From M3007 sp040080915 (GTDB lineage Bacteria; Bacteroidota; Bacteroidia; Chitinophagales; Saprospiraceae), in assembly GCA_040080915.1 (NCBI GenBank), contig JBEBHD010000063.1, forward strand, positions 1 through 21,096: a stretch of 21,096 nucleotides of DNA, read 5' to 3'. The notes under the pieces are model-generated. The model worked only from the letters and a program-made list of their open reading frames with translations. It was not told the origin of the DNA and did not search any database. This document shows positions 8,397 through 18,500 of the stretch, one piece after another. Position 1 is the first letter of the stretch; every line of letters begins with the position of its first letter. Made by a program: the position numbers and the translations under genes.

Positions 8397-9647
8397 ATGC
8401 ACAACATGAAACGAGTCGTCGTTACCGGGCTTGGTGCCATCACTCCAATTGGAAATACCGTTTCGGCCTACTTTGAAGGCCTTCAAAAAGGCGTGAGCGG
8501 GGCGAACATTATCACCCAGTTTGACGCTACGCTGTTCAAAACGCATTTTGCGTGCGAGGTGAAGGACTTCAACCCCGAAGCCCACATTGACCGGCGCGAG
8601 GCACGCCGCCTCGACCGATTCACGCAATTTGCCCTAGTATGCGCCGAGGAAGCCCTGCAAGACTCTTCGCTCGACCTGAACGCCATAGACAAACAACGCG
8701 TCGGCGTGATCTGGGCTTCCGGCATCGGGGGGCTTGCAACACTTGAAAAAGAGATCGAGGAGCACATCACCGGTAGTGGCACCCCGAGACACAACCCATT
8801 CCTGATCCCAAAGATGATCTCCGACATCGCTGCCGGACAGATTTCCATCCAGTATGGGTTCATGGGCATAAACTACGCCACCGTGTCGGCCTGCGCGTCT
8901 TCCTCGCACGGACTGATGAACGCCTTTGACTACATTCGAATGGGCCGGGCAGACATCATCATTTCGGGCGGCTCGGAAGCCACGATCACCAAAACAGCCG
9001 TCGGCGGGTTCAACTCCATGAAAGCGCTCAGCGAGCGCAACAACGATTATGCCACCGCTTCCCGCCCCTTCGACAAAGACCGCGATGGGTTCGTGCTCGG
9101 TGAAGGCGCTGGTGCCCTCATTCTCGAAGAATACGAGCATGCCAAGAGACGCGGCGCGCGCATATATGCCGAGGTGGTAGGTGCTGCTGCTACTGCCGAT
9201 GCCTACCACATAACCGCTCCGCACCCGGAGGGCATCGGCGTGCTCAACGTAATGAACTTGGCGCTGCAAGACGCGGGCCTTAAAACCACGGATATTGACT
9301 ACATCAACGTACATGGCACCTCTACCCCGCTGGGCGACGTGGCCGAACTCAAGGCCATTCGCCAGGTTTTTGGTGAGCACGCTTACGCACTGAACATTTC
9401 TTCTACCAAAAGCATGACTGGCCACCTGCTCGGTGCCGCTGGAGCCATTGAGGCTATTGCGAGCATTCTGGCCATCCAGAACAGCTTTGTGCCCCCGACA
9501 ATCAACCACTTTACCGACGACCCGGACATTGATCCCAAACTGAATCTGACTTTTAACCAAGCACAACAGCGAACCGTGAACGCCGCCATGAGCAATACCT
9601 TTGGCTTTGGTGGGCACAACGCCTCGATCCTGTTTCGGAAAATATGA
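8397..9647 (+). CDS. fabF: 3-oxoacyl-[acyl-carrier-protein] synthase II
   Basis: Condenses malonyl-ACP with acyl-ACP during fatty-acid chain elongation in the cytoplasm. The thiolase-fold Cys-His-His triad is visible: Cys in VSACASSSHG, His in NVHGTSTPLGD and His in KSMTGHLLGAAGA. The C-terminal SNTFGFGGHNAS block is intact. I chose the ATG at 8397 (416 residues); the ATG at 8406, directly before KRVVVTGLG, is equally plausible (413 residues). The frame also extends upstream to a TTG at 8262, but that part runs through the hairpin and promoter and has no FabF homology. rnc follows after about 105 nt. Confidence 0.96.
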   Translation: MHNMKRVVVTGLGAITPIGNTVSAYFEGLQKGVSGANIITQFDATLFKTHFACEVKDFNPEAHIDRREARRLDRFTQFALVCAEEALQDSSLDLNAIDKQRVGVIWASGIGGLATLEKEIEEHITGSGTPRHNPFLIPKMISDIAAGQISIQYGFMGINYATVSACASSSHGLMNAFDYIRMGRADIIISGGSEATITKTAVGGFNSMKALSERNNDYATASRPFDKDRDGFVLGEGAGALILEEYEHAKRRGARIYAEVVGAAATADAYHITAPHPEGIGVLNVMNLALQDAGLKTTDIDYINVHGTSTPLGDVAELKAIRQVFGEHAYALNISSTKSMTGHLLGAAGAIEAIASILAIQNSFVPPTINHFTDDPDIDPKLNLTFNQAQQRTVNAAMSNTFGFGGHNASILFRKI

Positions 9648-9752
9648 TCGAAGCGTCGCCCCGGCTGCCGCAGACCGCTTGGCATTAACAGACCTCAAAC
9701 CCAACAAATCGCCGACCGGCATCTCCGGAGCGGTGTAACTGATCAATTGTGT

Positions 9753-10544
9753 ATGCCTATTGTTTTGCGGTTATTTCGACGCTTTTACAACCTCTATTTC
9801 CATCCCGAAAAAGAACTCGCCCGGCGGTTAAGAACCATGTTGGGTTTTACGCCAGCCTACCTCAACCTGTTCAAACTCGCTTTTTACCACAAAAGCACCT
9901 TTTCCGCCGGGGAATACGCCATTTCCAACAACGAACGCTTGGAGTTTCTCGGAGATGCCGTACTGAGCACAATCGTGGCCGAATACCTGTTCACCAAGTA
10001 TCCCAATAGCGACGAGGGCTTCCTCACGAAAATGCGTTCCAAGATCGTCAAACGGCAATCCTTGGACGAGATCGCCGATCGCATGGGCCTTGACTTGTTC
10101 CTCTCCAACTACAACTCGACCCGGTTATCCAAATCCATGCTCGGCAACGCCCTCGAAGCCCTCGTCGGGGCTATTTACATCGAGGTGGGTTACGACAAAA
10201 CCAAACAATACGTCATTCGCCGCATCCTTCGGCGCTACCTGAATATCCACGACCTCGAGCAGTTCGACGACAACTACAAAAGCCAACTACTCGAATGGTG
10301 CCAGAAAAACGGTCGCCAAATTGACTATAAAGTGCTGGCCAAGTACAAGAGCGACAAGCGCGACAAGTTCAAGGTGGCTGTGTATGTGGACGGTAAAAAG
10401 GTGGGTACCGCTGACGATTTCAACAAAAAAAGCGCCGAACAGATGGCCAGCGAGCGAGCCATGCTCTCGATGCACATCATCGAGCGAACGGGCGACAGCC
10501 CTGCCTTTGTCCCCGACGACGACTCCGACGAGTCCGAAAATTAG
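9753..10544 (+). CDS. rnc: Ribonuclease III
   Basis: Cleaves double-stranded RNA in rRNA and mRNA processing. The catalytic signature NERLEFLGDAVLS is at residues 60-72 (E64, D68 in the metal site). GNALEALVGAIY follows at about 131-142, where E135 matches the second catalytic Glu and N132 stands where E. coli has Asp114; I believe Asn here is usual in this phylum. A double-stranded RNA-binding domain covers about residues 168-245, ending KKSAEQMASERAM. The protein ends in an acidic DDDSDESEN tail. The ATG at 9753 is preferred over the TTG at 9747. Gene order acpP-fabF-rnc is conserved, and the next gene starts 17 nt downstream. Confidence 0.95.
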   Translation: MPIVLRLFRRFYNLYFHPEKELARRLRTMLGFTPAYLNLFKLAFYHKSTFSAGEYAISNNERLEFLGDAVLSTIVAEYLFTKYPNSDEGFLTKMRSKIVKRQSLDEIADRMGLDLFLSNYNSTRLSKSMLGNALEALVGAIYIEVGYDKTKQYVIRRILRRYLNIHDLEQFDDNYKSQLLEWCQKNGRQIDYKVLAKYKSDKRDKFKVAVYVDGKKVGTADDFNKKSAEQMASERAMLSMHIIERTGDSPAFVPDDDSDESEN

Positions 10545-10561
10545 CCCGCCCGCTTCCGCTC

Positions 10562-11794
10562 ATGCGCCCCGAACGTTTGGCACACCGCGCCTTTTTTCAG
10601 CGCTTGCTTCGATGCGGCAGCGTTTTTTTTGCAGAAATACCCGTTGCGGCGGACCGAACACATTGCATTTCATGGGACCCCCAAACCGGGCATTCCCGTT
10701 GTTCCTGCCCTTTTTTGCCCAAGCCCTGCGTACACGCGCAGGCGCTGGCCCTTTTTACCAACAAAAATGAAGGCGATTTTGACCTTGCCAAAACGCCGCC
10801 CGAATGGGCACAGCGCCTGCCAACAACAAACTCGTCAGCAACATCCAAGGTCACAGCTCCCCAACCCGACAATGCCCCGCGCCTCGCCCGGGCGCAATCA
10901 GGCTTCGAGGACTTGGAAACCTGGTTGTTTGACACCCTGTCTCGTGGTGTTGCCACAGTGATTTCCGAAGACCCGAACATTTTCAGGAACATAGCCGTCC
11001 GCTTAGCCGATGCATCCCTTAGAGGCATGAGCAGGAGTTTTCGTTTGCTGGACAACTTGCCCACCGACAGCCCGGACTGGCCCGAGCGCGTAACCGCCGT
11101 GTTGGCCGAGGCCGCCTTGACCTTGGGTGCGTTCCGGCGCAAGGGGCAATTGCCCGAAAATTTGCAGCGCGATCTGGAATCAGCCGTCGGTATTTCTCCT
11201 AAAAAAGAGGGCGTTCTGGCCGAGGGAGAACGGTTGGGCGATGCTTGGGCGGTGCTCAGCGCTGTCGAAGAAACAGTGGAAGACCAACTCCGCCAGCGCC
11301 GCACGTGGCTGCTGGGTACAGGCAGCGGTCGGTATGCGCTTCTATTGGAGTACGCGCATGGTGGCGGGGCGGACTTTCTGCCCGGGTTCGTGGAGGGAAC
11401 GGTCGTGGAGGGCACGCTGGTTTTTTACCCGTCTGCTTGGCCGCAACGCGCGCTGGTTTTTGGGGAAATGGCATCCCTCCCGCAACAGGTGGAAACCTTG
11501 GATGGTTTTGAAAAAATCGAGGATATGGCCCGTACGTATGCTGCCGCCTTGGGAAGTCAGCCGTGGTTGTCGGCCTTTCCGGCGGTGCTCCGCGCTGTGC
11601 CCACACGCCACAAAAACACGTTTTTTCTTGCCGACAGTGTTGGAAACTGCGCTCCCCTTGGAAACGAGGCAGCCGTCTGCTGGTCGTTGCTAACCCTGGG
11701 TGGTGGCCGAGCGTTCACCATTTTTGGTGAGTGGGATGGCAAGATGTTCACCGCGCTGAGCGCGTTGGACAACGGGCGGTTTGTTGTTTTCTGA
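10562..11794 (+). CDS. SWIM zinc-finger-like protein of unknown function
   Basis: This 410-residue protein is not confidently assignable. Near the N-terminus (about residues 48-60) CSCPFLPKPCVHAQAL fits the SWIM zinc-finger pattern CxC..CxH. The following ALALFTN..FDLAKTPPEWAQRL matches the usual continuation in bacterial SWIM-family proteins. The rest is a largely alpha-helical middle (about 110-260) and a C-terminal domain rich in short beta segments with no motif I recognise. Most SWIM proteins carry more sequence before the finger; here it is short and includes a T8 run (10623-10630), so an N-terminal truncation or frameshift is possible. SWIM fingers are linked to nucleic-acid or protein binding. 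It begins 17 nt after rnc and is probably co-transcribed with it. Confidence 0.6.
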   Translation: MRPERLAHRAFFQRLLRCGSVFFAEIPVAADRTHCISWDPQTGHSRCSCPFLPKPCVHAQALALFTNKNEGDFDLAKTPPEWAQRLPTTNSSATSKVTAPQPDNAPRLARAQSGFEDLETWLFDTLSRGVATVISEDPNIFRNIAVRLADASLRGMSRSFRLLDNLPTDSPDWPERVTAVLAEAALTLGAFRRKGQLPENLQRDLESAVGISPKKEGVLAEGERLGDAWAVLSAVEETVEDQLRQRRTWLLGTGSGRYALLLEYAHGGGADFLPGFVEGTVVEGTLVFYPSAWPQRALVFGEMASLPQQVETLDGFEKIEDMARTYAAALGSQPWLSAFPAVLRAVPTRHKNTFFLADSVGNCAPLGNEAAVCWSLLTLGGGRAFTIFGEWDGKMFTALSALDNGRFVVF

Positions 11795-11821
11795 AGACTC
11801 TCATTTGGAGAAAAAGCAATC

Positions 11822-11851
11822 TTTGGGAATAAAACCTGTTGTCTACTTTTT
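11822..11851 (+). promoter_or_regulatory. Possible promoter for the small HTH gene
   Basis: TTTG (11822-11825), an 18-nt spacer and TACTTTTT (11844-11851) come close to the phylum consensus, with the last G missing. The HTH ATG is 20 nt downstream of the -7-like box. Confidence 0.35.
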
Positions 11852-11871
11852 TTCCAAACACCCACGCCACC

Positions 11872-12123
11872 ATGTCCCTCCACCACCGCCTCTACCAGAT
11901 CGAATGTCTGGACCACTTCATTCGCCGGCGCCGCACCGGTGCCGCCCGCCAAATAGCCGAACACCTTAGGATCAGCAAACGCGCCGTATTCGATCTGCTG
12001 GATACCATGCACGACTTGGGGGCCGAAATTCGCTGGTGCCCCCAACGGCGCAACGACAAAGAACAAGTGCTGTCAATCCAACCCAAACGGGTCTGGGCAC
12101 TTACGCCCACAACTTTTTTTTAA
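11872..12123 (+). CDS. Small HTH DNA-binding protein, 3' end replaced by an IS remnant
   Basis: The ATG at 11872 gives 83 residues. Residues 1-57 look like the small Bacteroidota proteins that begin MSL.HRL..IE.LDH.IR and hold a helix-turn-helix (ARQIAEHLRISKRAVFDLLDTM, about 25-46), presumably a transcription regulator. Relatives continue with a short SYxY...F..GF-type beta tail. Here, from about residue 57 on, the sequence is the antisense of an IS3-family transposase (see the element at 12042-12490), and the stop at 12121-12123 lies inside the IS frameshift region. The gene is therefore probably a 3'-truncated fusion. The HTH survives, so some activity cannot be excluded. Confidence 0.6.
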   Translation: MSLHHRLYQIECLDHFIRRRRTGAARQIAEHLRISKRAVFDLLDTMHDLGAEIRWCPQRRNDKEQVLSIQPKRVWALTPTTFF

Positions 12124-12490
12124 GCCATGATAATTCCATTTGCAACTGCCCGATTTGTTGGTACAGCCGGTCGGTCAACTCCCCCTCCGCATCGCTCCGG
12201 CGACCGCGCTGTGTCTCAAAAAGTTCTTCGGCCCGATCGCTCAATGTCTTCTTCCAGGTGGAGATCATGTTGGCATGAACTTCATGTTTGGCCGATAACT
12301 CGGCCAATGTTTGGCTTTCTTTGGCCGCTTCAAGGGCCACTTTTGCTTTAAGAGCGTGTTTAAATTTTGCGGGAAAGTTCCGCCGCTGACGCTTCATAAC
12401 GACAAGTTTTTAATGGTGAAAAATACGGCTTTTTCCACCTTAATTTGTTGTCCAGTTTTTTGGGGGGGGGATATAGGTTTTGACTGACAC
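12042..12490 (-). mobile_element. Remnant of an IS3-family insertion sequence (left end plus orfA, orfB deleted)
   Basis: On the - strand this holds an intact orfA, an A8G slip site at its end (12121-12113), and about 20 codons of the orfB frame (GVSAQTRLGWID..LSLRR, ending near 12042), after which homology stops inside the HTH gene. Upstream of orfA the sequence C8A6CTGGACA (about 12471-12454) resembles the inner part of IS3-family terminal repeats. A further TGACTGACACC..TTTTTTGGACACT motif (12481-12505, + strand) may be this end or a second IS end. No right end or catalytic DDE region is present, so the element cannot move by itself. Exact boundaries are uncertain. Confidence 0.65.
12101..12397 (-). 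CDS. IS3-family transposase OrfA
   Basis: This 98-residue protein carries the N-terminal HTH of IS3-family transposases: MKRQRRNFPAKFKHALKAKVALEA, the TLAELSAKHEVHANMISTWKK recognition helix region, and the leucine-zipper end QIGQLQMELSWLKKK. It ends at an A8G tract, the usual site for the -1 frameshift that makes the OrfAB fusion. The orfB frame opens after the slip but survives for only about 20 codons. OrfA alone binds terminal repeats and does not transpose. Confidence 0.85.
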   Translation of the reverse strand: MKRQRRNFPAKFKHALKAKVALEAAKESQTLAELSAKHEVHANMISTWKKTLSDRAEELFETQRGRRSDAEGELTDRLYQQIGQLQMELSWLKKKLWA

Positions 12491-12495
12491 CATTT

Positions 12496-12530
12496 TTTGG
12501 ACACTATCAGCCCGCTCAAAGGTACATTTG
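12496..12530 (+). promoter_or_regulatory. Promoter for the giant repeat protein, with its -33 box in IS-like sequence
   Basis: TTTG (12496-12499), a 23-nt spacer and a perfect -7 box TACATTTG (12523-12530) precede the ATG at 12566. The TTTTTTGG run holding the -33 box is part of an IS3-end-like motif (12481-12505). The spacer is at the long end of the range. Predicted start of transcription is near 12537. Confidence 0.5.
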
Positions 12531-12565
12531 CAGCACATTGTCAAAACGAAACCACCGCCAACGTT

Positions 12566-15500
12566 ATGAGGCCCGCTCTCTCCCTGCTGTTTTTTTGGGC
12601 TTTCGCCCAATCCGCTCTCGCGCAACTCCCGCCCATGTGCCAAATCCCCGACCCGCCGCTGGCCAAAACCTGCGCCACCGCGTGCATCCTGTGCGAGTTG
12701 GACGGCTATACTTCCACCACCACCCAAACCACACCTGGCCAAACTATACCGGGATACTGCACATTTGTGGTACACAGCATGGGCTATATCGGCTTTGTGG
12801 CCGGTTCCACGAACCTGACGTTTGAGGTTGTTGTAGGAGCCTGCACCCAAGGCAACAGCATCGAAATGGGGATGTACCAAACGGACGACTGCCAGACGTT
12901 CAACCTCGTGAGCGAGTGCAATACCGAGATGTTCACGAACACCACCTATTCGTTCACCAACACCGAGCCGTTGCACCCCGGCTGTCCGTACTTTTTGGCG
13001 TTCGATAACAACGGCCCTGCGGCCTGTGCCTTCACCGTGAATGTGATCAGCGGCAGTGCTGCTGCTCCGGCAGTTGCCCAGCCGGAAGTGCCCGACGGCC
13101 CAACCGCCGTGTGCCCGGGCACAACTGCCGTGTACACCATCCCGCCCATAGACGGGGCGTGCCACTACCGCTGGACGGCACCGCCCGGCACTACCATCAA
13201 CGGCATGGCTTCGCCCCTGACCCTCGACCACGATGAGGGAACTACCGTCACCGTGACATGGGGCAACTCCGGCGGCCAACTCTGCGTAAGCGGCAGGAAC
13301 CCCTGCAACAACGGCCCTACGGCCTGCCTGCCCGTAACCGTGGCTCCCATCCCGCCCACCGTGCTGCCGCCCGTCACGATCTGCAACAATGAAAGTTACG
13401 ACTGGCTCGACGGAAACCAATACACCACAACCCAACTGCTGACCTACACCTACGTCACCCCCGAAGGCTGCGACAGTATCGTGCGGCAGCAACTGAACGT
13501 GCGCGCCCCCATCGTAACCCCGCTCGGCGTGTTGCGCATTTGCGCAGGCACCTGCATAGAGGTCGGCAACAACCCGTACTGCACCGCCGGATCGTTTTCC
13601 GAGGTGCTCACTTCGGAGGCGGGCTGCGACAGCACCCTGTTTTTTACCATTATCGTGATCCCGATTGACGCACAAATCGCTGTGCCCGACTCCATCAATT
13701 GCCTGCAACCCAATACCCTGCTTGACGGAGCGGGATCAATCGGGGACCAGTTCGCCTGGTACAACTCGGCGGGCACCAATATTTCCACGGACACAACTGT
13801 GCTGGTGAGCGATACGGGGCGGGTCACACTCGTCGTCACGCGTGCATTCCCCGGCTTAACCTGCCGCGACACGGCCACCGTGATCGTTTTGGGCGATATA
13901 ACCCCGCCTGATCTCGCCGTTACAGGCGATACCCTCACCTGCACGCAACCGCAAGGGTTGATCAGCGGCACCTCCGCAACGCCGGGGGTTTCTTTCCTGT
14001 GGGCCGGACCGAACGGATTCTCCACCACACAACCCGATACCGCCGTTTCCATACCCGGCCTGTACCTGCTGACGGCCACAGCCACCAACGGCTGCTCGGC
14101 ATTGGACACAGCGTTGGTCGTTTCCGACACACTGCCGCCGGCGATAACCGCCAGCCTGCCCGACACCCTGACCTGCCTGCGTGACTCGGTTTTTTTGCAA
14201 ACAAACACCACCCCGGCGGGCGCTACCCTCGCGTGGGCCGGGCCGCAAAACTTCACTTCTGCCGAAGACACGGTCGCTGTTTTTGTGCCGGGAAATTACA
14301 CCCTGACGGCCACCATGCCCAACGGCTGTGCCGACACGCTGGCAGTCGCGGTTTTTTCCGACACACTGGCTCCGCAAGTGACCGCCACGGGCGGTACAAT
14401 CACCTGTTTGTCGGCAACTGTCGGGCTGTCGGGACAGGTTTTTCCGGCTACCAGCGCGGTGGCCTGGTCGGGGCCGAACGGCTTTGCCGCCACCGTGCCG
14501 GATACCGCCACAACCCAGCCCGGACAGTACCTGCTCACTGCCACCTCCGCTAACGGCTGTACCGCTACCGCCGCCGTTTTGGTGGCCGCCGACACGACGG
14601 ATCCCCAACTAACCGTGCCTGCCGCCGACACGCTCACCTGCTCGCGGGATACGGTATTGGTAGCCGCGACCGTGCTGCCAGCAAGCGCCGTTTTGGCCTG
14701 GACAGGGCCCCAAGGTTTCACTTCCAGCGCCCTGACAGTGGCCCTTACCGTACCCGGCCTGTACACTGTCATGGCCACTTCCGCCAACGGCTGCACGACA
14801 CAGGGCACGGCATTGGTCATTTCCGACACACTGCCGCCGATGATAACCGCCAGCCTGCCCGACACGCTGACTTGCCTGCGCGATTCGGTTTTTTTGCAAA
14901 CAAACACCACCCCGGCGGGTGCGACACTGACGTGGGCGGGGCCAAATAATTTCACGTCTGACCTGGGCATGGTCGCTGTTTTTGCGCCGGGGAATTACAC
15001 CCTGACCGCTGTGCTGCCAAATGGCTGCGCCGACACCCTCGGTATCGCGGTTTTTTCCGACACACTGGCTCCGCAGGTCGCCGCCACGGGGGGAACGATC
15101 ACCTGTTCGTTGCCCACTGTCGGGCTGTCAGGGCAAGTGATGCCTGCCGGGGTTCCAGTGATCTGGTCAGGGCCGAACGGCTTTGTTTCCAATCTGTTGG
15201 ACACCACCACGAACCAGCCCGGCCAGTACCTTGTGACAGCCACCGCCGCCAACGGCTGCACCGCTACCGCCGCTATTTTGGTGGCCGCCGACACCATCAG
15301 CCCGCAACTGACCGTGCCCGCTGTCGACACGCTGACCTGCTCGCGGGACACGGTACACCTGATCGTGACCGTGCTGCCGACAGGTACCGCTCTGACCTGG
15401 GTGGGGCCGCAAGGTTTTGCCTCCAGCGTCCCGGCAGTGGCCCTTTCCGTTCCTGGGCAGTATGGTTTGATCGCTACGGCGGCCAACGGCTGCACGGCCA

Positions 15501-18500
15501 CAAGCACGGTGAGCGTCGCCTCGAATACACTGCCGCCACAGGTTAGTGCCAGCGGCGGCACACTGACTTGCCTGCAAACAAGCCTGACCCTGCAGGCCAG
15601 TATTTTGCCGGCAGGCAGCAGCGCAACGTGGAGCGGACCGGGTACTTTTTCTTCCACAGCGCTAAACCCCGCCGTGGGTCAGCCAGGCCTGTACACACTC
15701 ACAGCCACCGGGCCAAACGGCTGCACCGCCACAGCCACGGCAACGGTGCTGGCGGATGCCTCCATTCCCGTTGTCAGCGCTGGGGGCGGTGTATTGACTT
15801 GCGCACAAACTTCGGTTTTGCTGTCGGGTACGGTTTTGCCAGCGGGCACGCCGGTGCAGTGGTCGGGACCGCTTGGATTCTCGTCCAGCCAGATCAGCCC
15901 GGTGGTAGCCGTCGCCGGGACGTACACCCTCACCGCTACCACGGCGAGCGGTTGCACTGCCACGGCCACGGCCACGGTGAGTGCCGACACGATGCTACCC
16001 TCGTTGACTGTAACGGGCGGCACTATTTCCTGCAACCAACCGAGCATCGGCCTTTTGGCCAACCCGTCGCCCGCGAGCGCGGCCATTGCGTGGAGCGGCC
16101 CCGCCGGTTTTTCCTCCAACCTGACTAACCCCGTCACGGCGATTCCCGGATCGTACACAGTCATGGCGACCCTGCCCAATGGTTGCACGCGCCAAGCCAC
16201 AGCAGTCGTCTTGGCCGACACGGCCCGGCCCACGCTTGTGCTCGGTGGCGGCGTACTGACGTGCTCCCAGCCGGTGCTCAACCTGAGTACGGTAATAGCA
16301 CCAGCCGGAAGTATGGTGCAGTGGTCGGGGCCGCTCGGTTTCTCGTCCAACCTGACGAACCCGCCTGTGACCGTTTCCGGCCTCTATTCCGCCACCGCCA
16401 CTGCGCCAAACGGCTGCACGAGAACGGCAAACGTGCAAGTGACAGCAGACATGTTGCCGCCTGCAGTCACTGCCATAGGCAACACGCTTACTTGCGCCAG
16501 TCCAACGGTAACGGTGCAGGCTGTGGCTACTGTCGGAGCGGCGTTGCTGTGGGCGGGGCCACAAAATTTCACCTCCAACTTGTCCGCGCCCACGGTCGGT
16601 GTGGCTGGCTCCTACACCGTGACGGCCACCGGTACCAATGGCTGCACAGCCACAGCCACGGCTGCCGTCGGAACGGATACGGTCGCGCCACAAGTAAATG
16701 CATCGGGCGGCCTGCTCACCTGTTTACAGCCCCAACTGACACTCACGGCAGCCGTACAACCCGCCAATGCAAGCCTGTCATGGACTGGGCCGCAAAGTTT
16801 CACATCTTCGTTGCTTCAGCCGGTCGTTAGCGTGGCAGGAACGTACACCCTGTTGGCCACTGCGGCCAATGGCTGCACCGGTACGGCACAAGCAACAGTA
16901 ACGGCGGACACCGGTTTTCCGCAGGTGTCGGTAACCGGCGGCACATTGACCTGCGCGCAACCTGCGCTGACGCTGATGCCGGTTTTTTCGCCAACGGGAA
17001 GTGCTGTGGCCTGGAGCGGGCCGCAAAATTTCACCTCCAACCTGCCCAACCCGGCTGTGACGGCACCGGGCACATACACCATCACGGTCACCACGGGCGC
17101 GGGCTGCATCGCCACGAGCCAAGCCGTGGTGCTGCTTGACACGGTGCCCCCGGTGGTGACGGCCAGCGGCGGCACACTGACCTGCGCACAGCAGGTTATT
17201 AGCCTGTCGGCAAATGTAGTTCCGGGAGGTGGCCCGGTTGCATGGCAAGGCCCGAACGGCTTCTCGTCCACCGTTTTGAACCCGACGGTTTCCGTGGCCG
17301 GTCAGTACCAGGTCACTGCTACCGCTCCAAACGGCTGCACAGCCTCGGCGGTGGCGGCTGTTTTGGCCAATACCACACCGCCTCAGGTGACGGCATCGGG
17401 CGGGGTACTTACCTGCCTGCAACCGACCATCACTTTATCCTCAACCGTATCGCCAGCGGGAAGTGTATTGAAATGGAGTGGCCCGCAAAACTTTACCTCC
17501 AACCTGCCCAACCCGGCAGTAACCCTCGCGGGCATGTACACGCTGCTTGCGACGGCAGCCAATGGCTGCACCGCAACCGCCACGGCTACCGTGAGCGCTG
17601 ACGTGGGCTTGCCGCAACCGGTAGTCACGGGCGGCACCGTCACGTGTGCGCAACCGCAGGCACAACTTTCGGCCAGCGTTTCGCCCCCAGGTGGCACCGT
17701 GATATGGTCGGGTCCGCAGGGGTTTTCCTCTGCGCTGCCAAACCCAACGGTCAGCATCCCGGGCCTGTACACGCTCACGGCAACGCTGCCAAACGGGTGC
17801 TCCAACACAGCCACGGCCACGGTGGCTGCCGACACCATTCGACCAACGGTTTCGGCTACGGGCGGCGACCTCACTTGCGTGCGGGAAACGGTTATTCTGG
17901 TGGCCACGGCCACACCTGCCAACAGCGCGTTCGCCTGGTCCGGCCCGTCGGGGTTTTCTTCCACGCTGGCCATGCCAGAGGTGTCGGTGGAGGGCAACTA
18001 TGTGGTGACAGTTACCGGCGGCAACGGCTGCACGGCAGTTGGGCAAGCGGTGGTTACGGCACACAACCAGCCGACCTGGGCTTTGAGCCTCGGCCCCGAC
18101 CGGCGTGTGGAGCAGATGGACTGGGTGTTTCCCAAACTCGTGACCGATTTGCCCGCCGGGCAAATAGCCGACGTGCAGTGGGCATTTCCGGCGGGAGCCA
18201 TTGGTTCGCCCTGTGATTCTTGCCTGAATACCGCCTTCCGCATTGTGGAGACGGGTGTTTTGAGCGTAGTGGTGACCGATAATTTTGGCTGTAGCCAAAC
18301 GGCCTCTGTCCTGATCGCTGTTCGGCAGCCGATCTACGCACCCAATGCGTTTGCACCGGAGAGCGATGCCGGAAACCACCTGTTTGCTTTGTTCCCCGGG
18401 CCGGAGTCGCTTGTATCGCGGATGCGGATGTTTCGGATTTATGACCGCTGGGGTACGCTGGTACACGAGCGCGTCGGCGTGGATCCGAGCCCGGAGGCAC

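Noticed and set aside
7798..8397. 199-codon - strand frame across acpP
   Set aside because: It is antisense to acpP and crosses its terminator; no domain.
8634..9746. 370-codon - strand frame opposite fabF
   Set aside because: FabF has an intact catalytic triad on the other strand; the antisense product resembles nothing.
12101..12397. Functional IS element
   Set aside because: Only orfA and a short start of orfB remain; the catalytic DDE part and the right end are missing.
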